A stretch of DNA of 64,000 nucleotides from positions 352,247 to 416,246 of the forward strand of contig NZ_KB903229.1 of NCBI RefSeq assembly GCF_000379625.1. The letters run 5' to 3'. Position numbers and translations under genes: made by a program. The stretch comes from Actinomycetospora chiangmaiensis DSM 45062 (lineage in GTDB: Bacteria > Actinomycetota > Actinomycetes > Mycobacteriales > Pseudonocardiaceae). Below, piece after piece: positions 9,244-16,359 of this stretch. Numbering within the stretch: position 1 is the stretch's first letter; the number at the start of each line of letters is the position of its first letter. The notes beneath the pieces were generated by a model. The model saw only the letters and a program-made list of their open reading frames with translations, was not told where the DNA came from and made no database searches.

Positions 9244-9258
9244 AGGAGGGGGAGGGCC

Positions 9259-10284
9259 TCAGCCCGCCGTCGCGTACGGCATCAGCGGCGGCTCGGCGGG
9301 CACGCGCGGGTAGGTGGCGACCTGGTACCCGGCGCCGGCCACGTAGGCGGCGAACCGGGCCGGACCGGTCACCGGGTCGACCCCGGGCTGGAACGGCTGC
9401 ACACACACGGTCTTCGGGACCCGCGCGGCCGAGGCGAGTCCGCCGTGGTCGAGCGCGTCGATCACGAGCCCGTAGGCGACGGGGTCGATCGAGCCCATCG
9501 ACAGGTGGTCGGCGACGTGGCCGGGGCAGACGTCGAAGGTCGAGATGTTCGCCCGGCCGCCCGCGCCGGTGTTCAGCCGCGAGCTCTCGGCGGGCGGGAG
9601 GTTGGGGAACACGACCTCGTCGGTGGGGGTCCACATCGAGGTGTAGTTGATGCCGGCGTAGGTCTCGACGCCGGCGTTGAGGGCGCCGAGGAAGTGGGAG
9701 AAGGACGCCTGCTGCCAGATCGACGGGGCGCAGCCCGTGGTGCAGGCCGGGTAGGAGTCCAGGGTGCCGTGGTTGGACGGGTCGATCGCGACGTACTGGC
9801 CGACCTTCGTGCGGGTGTCGGGCCAGTACTTCAGGGCCCAGCGGCCGATCATCCCGCCCTGGGAGAAGCCGACGAGGGCGACCTTCTGGCCGCTGTGCGC
9901 CTGCACCGAGCGGATCGCGTTCACCACGTACTCGGCCGAGACCTGGATGTCGCTCATCGCGTGGTTCGGCAGTTCCACCGAGCAGTACGGCCGCCCCGCG
10001 GCCCGGAACGCCCGGAAGTAGTTCCAGGAGAAGTTCTCGTCGGGGGTCAGCGTCGTCCCGGGGATGAACAGCGCGACCGGCCGGGAGGTGTTCGTCGTGC
10101 CGGGCCCGCAGGCGATCGCCGCGTCGAGCGTCCCCTGCGGCGTCGTGAACGCGGGGCCGGAGGTGGCGGTCGACCAGGTGGGGGCGGCGGCCGCAGGGGC
10201 GGCGAGGCCGGCCGCGAGGGCCAGCCCCACCACGCCGGCGCCGAGCGCCCTGACCCACGAACCCCTCGTCGGGAACGGCCGCAT
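9259..10284 (-). CDS. Secreted lipase (alpha/beta hydrolase)
   Basis: The 341-residue protein has a Sec signal peptide (charged MRPFPTRG, a hydrophobic core, then PAAAAP near residue 34). The mature part contains an oxyanion region FIPGTT, the lipase elbow GFSQGG, an IDPSNHGT loop, and DHLSMG with the probable catalytic His. Several cysteines fit an extracellular, disulfide-bonded enzyme. It resembles bacterial lipases of the Candida antarctica lipase B-like group. The predicted role is extracellular hydrolysis of acylglycerols or esters. It is transcribed away from the IclR gene, with a short spacer, and may be independent of the aromatic cluster. Confidence 0.85.
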   Translation of the reverse strand: MRPFPTRGSWVRALGAGVVGLALAAGLAAPAAAAPTWSTATSGPAFTTPQGTLDAAIACGPGTTNTSRPVALFIPGTTLTPDENFSWNYFRAFRAAGRPYCSVELPNHAMSDIQVSAEYVVNAIRSVQAHSGQKVALVGFSQGGMIGRWALKYWPDTRTKVGQYVAIDPSNHGTLDSYPACTTGCAPSIWQQASFSHFLGALNAGVETYAGINYTSMWTPTDEVVFPNLPPAESSRLNTGAGGRANISTFDVCPGHVADHLSMGSIDPVAYGLVIDALDHGGLASAARVPKTVCVQPFQPGVDPVTGPARFAAYVAGAGYQVATYPRVPAEPPLMPYATAG

Positions 10285-10335
10285 GTGTGTGTCTCCTCAC
10301 CCGCGCAGTTGCGGGAAGTAGACCTCACCCGGCGA

Positions 10336-11256
10336 TCACGACGACGGCCGGGGTACGTCCGTCCGGAGGGTGCGCGGCGTCCGACTGGGGGTCGGGGCGC
10401 CGATCGCGCGGGAGATGCCGCGGGCGGCCGCGCGTACCGCCGGCACCAGCGTCCGCGGCTCGATGCCCCCGGGGGTCGACGGCGAGGGGACGACCACCGA
10501 GATCGCGGCGACGACGGCGTCGCCCTCGCCGCGCACGGGGGCGGCGACCGAGAGCGAGGCGAGGTCGATCATCCCGTCGCACACCGCGACGCCGTCGCGA
10601 CGGATCCCGGCGAGCGTGCGGCGCAGGACGGCCGGGTCGGTGATGGTGCGGGCGGTGAAGGACGTGAGCGGCGCGGCGAGGACCGACTCCTGGACCACCG
10701 GCGGGGCGAAGGCCAGCAGCACCTGGCCGACCCCGGTGCCGTGCAGCGGCCACCGGCCGCCGACGCGGGAGAACAGCCGGACGGCGTCGGGGTGGGCGAG
10801 CCGCTCGACGTAGACGCCCTCGTGGCCGTCGCGCACCGCGAGCTGCACGTTCTGGCGGGTGGCCTCGTAGAGGTCCTCGAGGAACGGCATGGCGCGCTCG
10901 CGCAGCCCGACGCTGCGCGGGGCGAGTGAGCCGACCTCCCAGAGCCGCAGCCCGATCCGGTAGGCCCCGTCGGCGCCGCGCTCGAGCGCGCCCCAGGCCG
11001 CGAGCTCGCCGACCAGACGGTGAGCGGTGGACACCGGCAGGGCCGCCGCGCGGGCGATCTCGGTGAGGGTCAGGGCGGGGTGGTCGTGGTCGAACACCTC
11101 GAGGATCGAGAACACGCGACCGGTCACGGTCTCGCCGCCGGCCCGGCCGGTGCTGCGCGCGGCGGAGGAGGTCAGGCCGCTCCCGGAGGGCAGCCCGGGA
11201 CGGCGGGGGCGGCCGACGGGGCGGGCCGGGGCGGGCTTCGAGGCGTCCGAGGTCAC
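10336..11256 (-). CDS. IclR family transcriptional regulator (PcaR/PobR-like)
   Basis: The 306-residue protein has a disordered Pro/Arg-rich N-terminus and an IclR winged helix near residues 45-105 (ALTLTEIARAAALPVSTAHRLVGELAAWGALER). The IclR effector domain follows (GLRERAMPFLEDLYEATRQNVQLAVRDG, then GRWPLHGTGVGQVLLA). I chose the GTG at 11256 because AAAGGAG lies 7 bases upstream; the longer frame is not family-like. It is divergent from pcaHG-pobA, the typical place for a PcaU/PcaR/PobR-type regulator responding to protocatechuate, beta-ketoadipate or 4-hydroxybenzoate. A CTTCCG-N5-CGGAAG dyad lies between the two genes. Confidence 0.88.
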   Translation of the reverse strand: MTSDASKPAPARPVGRPRRPGLPSGSGLTSSAARSTGRAGGETVTGRVFSILEVFDHDHPALTLTEIARAAALPVSTAHRLVGELAAWGALERGADGAYRIGLRLWEVGSLAPRSVGLRERAMPFLEDLYEATRQNVQLAVRDGHEGVYVERLAHPDAVRLFSRVGGRWPLHGTGVGQVLLAFAPPVVQESVLAAPLTSFTARTITDPAVLRRTLAGIRRDGVAVCDGMIDLASLSVAAPVRGEGDAVVAAISVVVPSPSTPGGIEPRTLVPAVRAAARGISRAIGAPTPSRTPRTLRTDVPRPSS

Positions 11257-11269
11257 CGGTGGCTCCTTT

Positions 11270-11288
11270 GCTTCCGGTGGACGGAAGC
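11270..11288. promoter_or_regulatory. Candidate IclR operator between iclR-type gene and pcaH
   Basis: GCTTCCG (11270-11276) and CGGAAGC (11282-11288) form a perfect 7-bp inverted repeat with a 5-base spacer. It lies 14 bases upstream of the regulator start and about 40 bases upstream of pcaH. Position and symmetry fit a shared operator; direct binding is inferred. Confidence 0.5.
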
Positions 11289-11329
11289 CAGCCTCTCGCA
11301 GTGCGGGGATCCCCGCCACCCTGAGCGGC

Positions 11330-12097
11330 GTGAGCCCAGCAGCACCCGAGCGCCGACGCACGGAGCAGGACGAGGTCACGGACGCGATCCGCGAGGCCGC
11401 GACCGTCGCCCCGCAGCGCGGTGGACACCCCGATCGTGCGTACACGCCCTACCGCTCGACGAGCCTGCGGGCCCCGTCGCAGCCGCTCGTCGTCGCCCCC
11501 GCGAGCCTCCTCGAGCAGACGGCGCCGGTGTTCGGGGCGAAGGACGTCCGGCCGACCGACGCCGACCTGACCGTGCACTCGACCGGGGAGCCGCTCGGCG
11601 AGCGCATCGTGGTCACCGGTCGGGTGCTCGACCGCGACGGCCGGCCCGTGCGCCACCAGCTCGTGGAGATCTGGCAGGCCAACGCCTCCGGCCGCTACGC
11701 CCACGACGGCGACCGCCACCCGGCCCCGCTCGACCCGCACTTCACCGGCGGCGGCCGCTGCCTCACCGACGACGAGGGCCGCTACCGCTTCGTCACGATC
11801 AAGCCGGGCGCCTACCCGTGGCGCAACCACCACAACGCCTGGCGGCCGGCGCACATCCACTTCTCGCTGTTCGGCACGGCGTTCACGCAGCGCCTCGTCA
11901 CGCAGATGTACTTCCCCGGCGACCAGCTCTTCCACCTGGACCCGATCTTCTCCTCGGTCACCGACGAGAAGGCCCAGCAGCGACTGATCGCCACCTACGA
12001 CCACGACACGACCGTCGCCGAGTGGGCGCTGGGCTACCAGTGGGACATCGTCCTCGACGGTCCCGGCGCCACCCCGCCCGACCCGGACGAGGTGTGA
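11330..12097 (+). CDS. pcaH: Protocatechuate 3,4-dioxygenase, beta subunit
   Basis: The 255-residue protein is the iron-binding subunit that cleaves protocatechuate intradiol to 3-carboxy-cis,cis-muconate. All four Fe(III) ligands of the family are present with the family spacing: Tyr123 in GRYAH, Tyr162 in AYPWRN, and His175/His177 in RPAHIH. The N-terminal Pca-dioxygenase segment (YRSTSLRAPSQPLV) is also intact. I chose the GTG at 11330; a second possible start lies a few codons later. It is followed one base later by pcaG, then overlaps into pobA, so pcaH-pcaG-pobA form one operon divergent from the IclR regulator. Confidence 0.96.
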   Translation: MSPAAPERRRTEQDEVTDAIREAATVAPQRGGHPDRAYTPYRSTSLRAPSQPLVVAPASLLEQTAPVFGAKDVRPTDADLTVHSTGEPLGERIVVTGRVLDRDGRPVRHQLVEIWQANASGRYAHDGDRHPAPLDPHFTGGGRCLTDDEGRYRFVTIKPGAYPWRNHHNAWRPAHIHFSLFGTAFTQRLVTQMYFPGDQLFHLDPIFSSVTDEKAQQRLIATYDHDTTVAEWALGYQWDIVLDGPGATPPDPDEV

Positions 12098-12098
12098 G

Positions 12099-12674
12099 AT
12101 GACCCTGGACCCCTCCCCGTCCCAGACCGTCGGCCCGTTCTTCGCCTTCGGCCTCCCCTTCGAGGGCGGCGGCGACCTCGTCCCGCCCGGCACCGCCGGC
12201 GCGATCTCGCTGCACGGGACGGTGCGCGACGGCGCGGGTGCCCCGGTGCCGGACGCGCTGCTGGAGTTCTGGCAGGCCGGCCCCGACGGCCGCATCCCCG
12301 CCCGGGCCGGGTCGCTCGCCCGCGACGGACGGTCGTTCACCGGCTTCGCCCGCGTGCCCACCGACCGCAGCGGCGACTACGCCGTGCGCACGCTGCGGCC
12401 CGGGCCGATCGCGGGCTCCGCGGAGGCGCCGCACCTGGCGGTGACGGTGTTCGCCCGCGGGCTGCTGCACCACCTGTTCACGCGCGTCTACTTCCCGAAC
12501 CACCCCGAGGCCAACGCCGCGGACCCGCTGCTCGCGGCCCTGCCCGAGGAGCGGGCGGCCACGTTGATGGCCGTCCCCGACGGCTGGTTCGGCGGCCCGG
12601 GCTACCGGTTCGACGTCCGGATGCAGGGGCCGGGGGAGACCGTGTTCCTGGACCTCGTCGGGGGCTCGTCGTGA
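12099..12674 (+). CDS. pcaG: Protocatechuate 3,4-dioxygenase, alpha subunit
   Basis: The 191-residue protein starts with PSPSQTVGPFFAFGLP, the usual PcaG N-terminus that contributes to the beta subunit's active site. It contains the beta-sandwich core (LLEFWQAGPDGRIP, FTRVYFPNH) and GYRFDVRMQGPGETVFLD at the C-terminus. The iron ligands are absent, as expected for the alpha subunit. The ATG is one base after the pcaH stop and the 3' end overlaps pobA by four bases, so translation is probably coupled. It forms the (alpha-beta) protomer with PcaH. Confidence 0.95.
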   Translation: MTLDPSPSQTVGPFFAFGLPFEGGGDLVPPGTAGAISLHGTVRDGAGAPVPDALLEFWQAGPDGRIPARAGSLARDGRSFTGFARVPTDRSGDYAVRTLRPGPIAGSAEAPHLAVTVFARGLLHHLFTRVYFPNHPEANAADPLLAALPEERAATLMAVPDGWFGGPGYRFDVRMQGPGETVFLDLVGGSS

Positions 12675-13909
12675 GCGTGACCGTCCCCGACCGCACGACC
12701 GTCGCCGTCGTCGGCGGTGGGCCCGCCGGGCTGATGCTCGCCCACCTGCTGCGTGCGCGTGGGGTCGACTCGGTGGTGCTGGAGTCCCGGCCCCGCGAGC
12801 GGGTCGAGTCGCGCCAGCGCGCGGGCATCCTCGAGCACGGCACCGTCGACGCGCTGCGCGAGGTCGGGGCGGACGCGCGGATGGACGAGAAGGGCCTGCC
12901 CCACGACGGGTTCGCCTTCCACGTCCACGGCGAGCGCATCCACGTCGACATGCAGGCGCTGACCGGGCGCAACGTGATGATCTGGGCGCAGACCGAGGTC
13001 GTGAAGGACCTCATCGCCCTGCGCCTCGAGCAGGGCGAGCCGCTGCTGTTCGACGCCGAGGTCAGCGCGGTCGACAAGGTCGACGGGCCGATGTCGCGCG
13101 ACGGCGAGGCCCTCGTCCGCTACACCCACGAGGGCGTCGAGCACGAGTTGCGCGCCGACGTCGTCGTCGGGGTCGACGGCTTCCACGGGGTCGCCCGCCG
13201 CGCCATCCCGACGGAGGCCGTGCGCACCTACGAGCGCGTCTACCCCTTCTCGTGGCTCGGGATCCTGGCCGACGCCCCGCCGTCGTCGGACGAGCTGATC
13301 TACGCCCGTCACGTGCGCGGGTTCGCGCTGCTGTCGATGCGCTCGCCCATCGTCACGCGGGCCTACATCCAGGTGCCGAACGACACCGACCCGTCGTCGT
13401 GGTCGGACGAGGCGATCTGGGACGAGCTCGAGGCCCGGACGGGGCTCGCCGACGGTTCGTTCCGCCTGAACCGCGGGACGATCACCGACAAGAGCGTGAC
13501 CCCGATGCGCTCCTTCGTCGCCGAGCCGATGCGCCACGGCCGGCTCTTCCTCGCCGGCGACGCCGCGCACATCGTGCCGCCGACGGGGGCGAAGGGGCTC
13601 AACCTCGCCGTCGCCGACGTCCGGGTGCTCGCCGAGGCGATCGCCACGTGGGCCGCCGACGGGTCGGAGGAGCTGCTCGACGCCTACTCCGACACCGCGC
13701 TCGCGCGGGTGTGGCGGGGTGAGCACTTCAGCTGGACGATGACGACAATGCTGCACACGGTCCCCGACCAGGACCCGTTCGACGAGCAGCTCGCCCTCTC
13801 CCACCTGCGGCTGGTCGCCCAGTCGGAGTCCTACCGGACCACGATCGCCGAGAACTACCGCGGGGTGCCGCTGGCAGGTGAGCAGTCGGTGGGGCCACAG
13901 GCCCACTGA
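12671..13909 (+). CDS. pobA: 4-hydroxybenzoate 3-monooxygenase
   Basis: The 412-residue flavoprotein monooxygenase converts 4-hydroxybenzoate to protocatechuate, the substrate of the two upstream gene products. Visible motifs are the FAD dinucleotide fold VGGGPAGLMLAHLL, the PobA-typical RQRAGILEHGTVDALREVG segment, the DG motif DVVVGVDGFHGVAR, and the second FAD motif LFLAGDAAHIVPPTGAKGLNLA. It is slightly longer than the usual 390-394 residues because of a short C-terminal extension. The GTG start overlaps the pcaG stop (GTGA). Cofactor preference (NADPH or NADH) cannot be read safely. Confidence 0.95.
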   Translation: MSVTVPDRTTVAVVGGGPAGLMLAHLLRARGVDSVVLESRPRERVESRQRAGILEHGTVDALREVGADARMDEKGLPHDGFAFHVHGERIHVDMQALTGRNVMIWAQTEVVKDLIALRLEQGEPLLFDAEVSAVDKVDGPMSRDGEALVRYTHEGVEHELRADVVVGVDGFHGVARRAIPTEAVRTYERVYPFSWLGILADAPPSSDELIYARHVRGFALLSMRSPIVTRAYIQVPNDTDPSSWSDEAIWDELEARTGLADGSFRLNRGTITDKSVTPMRSFVAEPMRHGRLFLAGDAAHIVPPTGAKGLNLAVADVRVLAEAIATWAADGSEELLDAYSDTALARVWRGEHFSWTMTTMLHTVPDQDPFDEQLALSHLRLVAQSESYRTTIAENYRGVPLAGEQSVGPQAH

Positions 13910-13911
13910 GT

Positions 13912-13932
13912 GCTCACGTGAGCGGAGCTCAC
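13912..13932. terminator. Small nested palindromes at convergent pobA / Lrp ends
   Basis: GCTCACGTGAGC (13912-13923) is a perfect 12-bp palindrome. It overlaps GTGAGC-GGA-GCTCAC (13918-13932) at the end of two convergent genes. It is short for a terminator but correctly placed. Confidence 0.35.
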
Positions 13933-14411
13933 ATGGACGTGAACCGGTCCACCAGCCCCGACGTCGCGACCATCGTCGTGAAGCGCGCGACGCCGGGGAT
14001 CTGGGCGAGGGTCCGGCGCAGGAGCACGTCGAGGGCGTGCACGTCCGCCACGTCGATGCGCAGCAGGTAGTCGACGTCGCCGGTCACGTGGTGGCAGCTC
14101 ACGAGGCCGTCGAGGTCGACGATCCAGCGCTCGAAGCGGCCCACCGTGTCGGCGGTGTGGTCGACCAGCACCACCGACAGGTGCACCACCAGCGCGCGCC
14201 CGATCGCCTCCGGGTCGAGCACCGCGCGGTACCCGCGGATGACGCCGTCGGTCTCGAGCCGGCGCAGTCGTCGCTGGGCGGAGGACGCCGACACCTTCAC
14301 CGCCTCGGCCAGGTCGGCGAGGCTCGAGCGCCCGTGGTCGACGAGGTACGCCAGGATCAACCGGTCGACCCGGTCGAGCTGGGTGCTTCGTTCGCTGGGC
14401 GGCGTAGTCAT
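13929..14411 (-). CDS. Lrp/AsnC family transcriptional regulator
   Basis: The 160-residue protein has an N-terminal helix-turn-helix (LDRVDRLILAYLVDHGRSSLADLAEAVKVSASSAQRRLRRLETDGVIRGY) and a C-terminal RAM/AsnC ligand-binding domain (VHLSVVLVDHTADTVGRFERWI, then GDVDYLLRIDVADV). It is divergent from an EamA-type exporter with 72 bases between the starts. Lrp-type regulators next to exporters commonly control them in response to the exported amino acid. I saw no clear Lrp box in the spacer. Confidence 0.92.
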   Translation of the reverse strand: MTTPPSERSTQLDRVDRLILAYLVDHGRSSLADLAEAVKVSASSAQRRLRRLETDGVIRGYRAVLDPEAIGRALVVHLSVVLVDHTADTVGRFERWIVDLDGLVSCHHVTGDVDYLLRIDVADVHALDVLLRRTLAQIPGVARFTTMVATSGLVDRFTSM

Positions 14412-14483
14412 GACGGAATCATGCACCCTCCGGGTCTCCGGGTCGGGAAGTCGCCCGGCATCGCCCACCATGATCGCCGCACC

Positions 14484-15449
14484 ATGGATCTCATGACGAG
14501 GAACGTGGCCCTGCTGGCGATGGTGGTCGCCGGTGCGGCGTGGGGAGCGGTGTTCGTGGCGCCCGGGTTGGCGCCGCTCGCCCCGGCCCTGCTGCTGGCG
14601 ACCGGACGGTTCGTGGCGTTCGGGGCGGTCTCCCTGCCCCAGATCCGCCGGGTGCTGCACGCCGACGTGCCGTGGGGGCGCGTGATCGCCCACGCGTTGA
14701 CGGGCTCGGTGCTCTACTACGCCCTCGTCGCGGTGTCCGTGCGTCTCGCGGGCCCGACCGTGGCCGTCGCCACCATCGGCCTCGTCCCCGTCGTCATGGC
14801 CCTGGTGTCGGCGCGGGGCACGGGCCGTGTGGCCGGGCTCGTGCCCGCCCTGGTCCTCGTCGGGCTCGGGCAGGTGCTGCTGCACATCGGGCCGGGGCAG
14901 GACTGGTCGCTCGAGGCCCTCGTCGGCCTCGCCCTCGCCGTGCTCGCCCTGGTCTCGTGGTCCTGGTACGGGCTCGACTCCCACAAGCTCCTGCACGACC
15001 GTCCCGACATCGCGCCCGTCCTCGCCGCCGCCCAGGGGCTCGCCGCGGGTGCCCTCGCGCTGCCCGCCGCGATCGCCCTGCTCCTGATCGACGGCGCGCC
15101 CGCCCAGCCGCTGCGGGCCCTGGCCGTCGTGCTCTTCCTCGGGCTCGTGTCGTCCTGGCTCGCGGTCCGGCTCTGGCACGCCGCCGCCGGCCACCTGTCG
15201 CCGGTGCTGGTCAGCCAGCTCATGGCCTTGGAGACGGCGTGGGGCTTCGTGTTCGCCGCGATCGTCGAGGGCGGTGTCCCCGGCCCGCTCCGGCTCGCCG
15301 GTGAGCTCGCCCTGGTGGGCGGGGTCGTCCTCGCGGTGCTCGTCGACGCCCGGCGCTCCCGCCGGGCCGTTCCGGAGCCCGACGCCGGGTCGGTGCCGCT
15401 CGCCGAGGACGCGTCGGCACCGGAGTGCGTCGGGGCCGGACGCGCCTGA
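14484..15449 (+). CDS. EamA/DMT-superfamily transporter
   Basis: The 321-residue protein has about ten transmembrane helices in two EamA repeats, with a TM1 AGAAWGAVFVAPGLAPLAPALLLATGR motif and a second repeat around VLFLGLVSSWLAVRLWHAAAGHLSPVLVSQLMALETAWGFVF. This is the drug/metabolite transporter fold used for export of amino acids or metabolites. Two in-frame ATGs (14484 and 14493) are possible starts. The divergent Lrp gene is the likely regulator. The polar C-terminal tail (about 35 residues) is probably disordered. Confidence 0.88.
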   Translation: MDLMTRNVALLAMVVAGAAWGAVFVAPGLAPLAPALLLATGRFVAFGAVSLPQIRRVLHADVPWGRVIAHALTGSVLYYALVAVSVRLAGPTVAVATIGLVPVVMALVSARGTGRVAGLVPALVLVGLGQVLLHIGPGQDWSLEALVGLALAVLALVSWSWYGLDSHKLLHDRPDIAPVLAAAQGLAAGALALPAAIALLLIDGAPAQPLRALAVVLFLGLVSSWLAVRLWHAAAGHLSPVLVSQLMALETAWGFVFAAIVEGGVPGPLRLAGELALVGGVVLAVLVDARRSRRAVPEPDAGSVPLAEDASAPECVGAGRA

Positions 15450-15480
15450 CGCGGCGCACCCGCCGTCGGGAAGACCCCTC

Positions 15481-15507
15481 CCTGATCATCAGGTTTCCTG
15501 TTAATCT
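15481..15507 (+). promoter_or_regulatory. MarR-type operator and -10 element of the ech-fcs operon
   Basis: CCTGATCATCAGG (15481-15493) is a perfect 6-1-6 dyad. A TAATCT -10 hexamer lies at 15502-15507, six bases before the ech ATG, so the transcript is probably leaderless. The dyad covers the -35/spacer region, where a MarR repressor would block polymerase. The cognate MarR gene lies at the end of the operon. Confidence 0.6.
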
Positions 15508-15513
15508 CAGCCC

Positions 15514-16359
15514 ATGAGCACGCCACCGTCGTTCGAGACCGTCGCGATCGAGGTCGGGGAGGGACCGGAGGAGGCCGGCATCGGCTGGCTGTTCTTCGAC
15601 CGGCCCGACAAGCGCAACGCGATGAACCCGACGCTCAACCGCGAGATGATCGAGGCTCTCGACTGGCTGGAGGGGGCCGAGGACGTCCGGGTCGTCGTGC
15701 TCACCGGGCGCGGCGACGCGTGGTCGGCGGGCATGGACCTGCAGGAGTACTTCCGCGAGGTCGACGCCGCGCCCCCGCACGTGGAGATCCGGGCCCGCCG
15801 CGACTCCGCGGAGTGGCAGTGGCGCCGCCTGATCCACTTCGCGAAGCCGACGATCGCGATGGTCAACGGCTGGTGCTTCGGCGGTGCGTTCACCCCGCTC
15901 GTGTGCTGCGACCTGGCCATCGCCGCCGAGGACGCGTCGTTCGGGCTCTCCGAGGTCAACTGGGGCATCCCGCCGGGCGGCCTGGTGTCCCGCGCGCTGG
16001 CCGAGACGATCCCTGCGCGGGACGCGCAGTGGTACGTCATGACCGGCGAGCGCTTCGACGGCCGGCAGGCGTCGGCGATGCGGCTGGTCAACGAGGCCGT
16101 GCCGGGCGAGACGCTGCGCGCGCGGACCGTCGAGGTGGCGGGGAAGCTGGCGGGCATGAACACCCACGTGCTGCGGGCGGCGAAGGTCGGGGTGAAGAAG
16201 GTGCGGCAGATGTCGTGGGACGTCGCCGAGGACTACCTCTACGCCAAGCTCGACGCCGCGACGGGCCACGACCCCGAGCAGGGCAAGCAGCAGGGCCTCA
16301 CCCAGTTCCTCGACGCCAAGACCTACCGGCCCGGTCTGGGATCCTACGAGCGGTCATGA
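15514..16359 (+). CDS. ech: p-Hydroxycinnamoyl-CoA hydratase/lyase (feruloyl-CoA hydratase/lyase)
   Basis: The 281-residue crotonase-fold enzyme hydrates feruloyl-, caffeoyl- or coumaroyl-CoA and cleaves the product to vanillin or a hydroxybenzaldehyde plus acetyl-CoA. It matches the HCHL subgroup rather than ordinary enoyl-CoA hydratases: GDAWSAGMDLQEYF (oxyanion loop with Met74 and Tyr79), VNGWCFGGAFTPLVCCDLAIA, and FGLSEVNWGIPPGG with the catalytic Glu147. By alignment from memory, the Ser123 position of the Pseudomonas enzyme is Thr127 here. It overlaps fcs by four bases (ATGA). Its promoter region carries a MarR-type dyad. Confidence 0.9.
   Translation: MSTPPSFETVAIEVGEGPEEAGIGWLFFDRPDKRNAMNPTLNREMIEALDWLEGAEDVRVVVLTGRGDAWSAGMDLQEYFREVDAAPPHVEIRARRDSAEWQWRRLIHFAKPTIAMVNGWCFGGAFTPLVCCDLAIAAEDASFGLSEVNWGIPPGGLVSRALAETIPARDAQWYVMTGERFDGRQASAMRLVNEAVPGETLRARTVEVAGKLAGMNTHVLRAAKVGVKKVRQMSWDVAEDYLYAKLDAATGHDPEQGKQQGLTQFLDAKTYRPGLGSYERS

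Noticed and set aside
12738-13909. Classifying pobA as a generic FAD monooxygenase such as 3-hydroxybenzoate hydroxylase
   Set aside because: The RQRAGILEHGTVDALREVG segment, the conserved GD motif with PPTGAKGLNLA and operon linkage to pcaHG all specify PobA.
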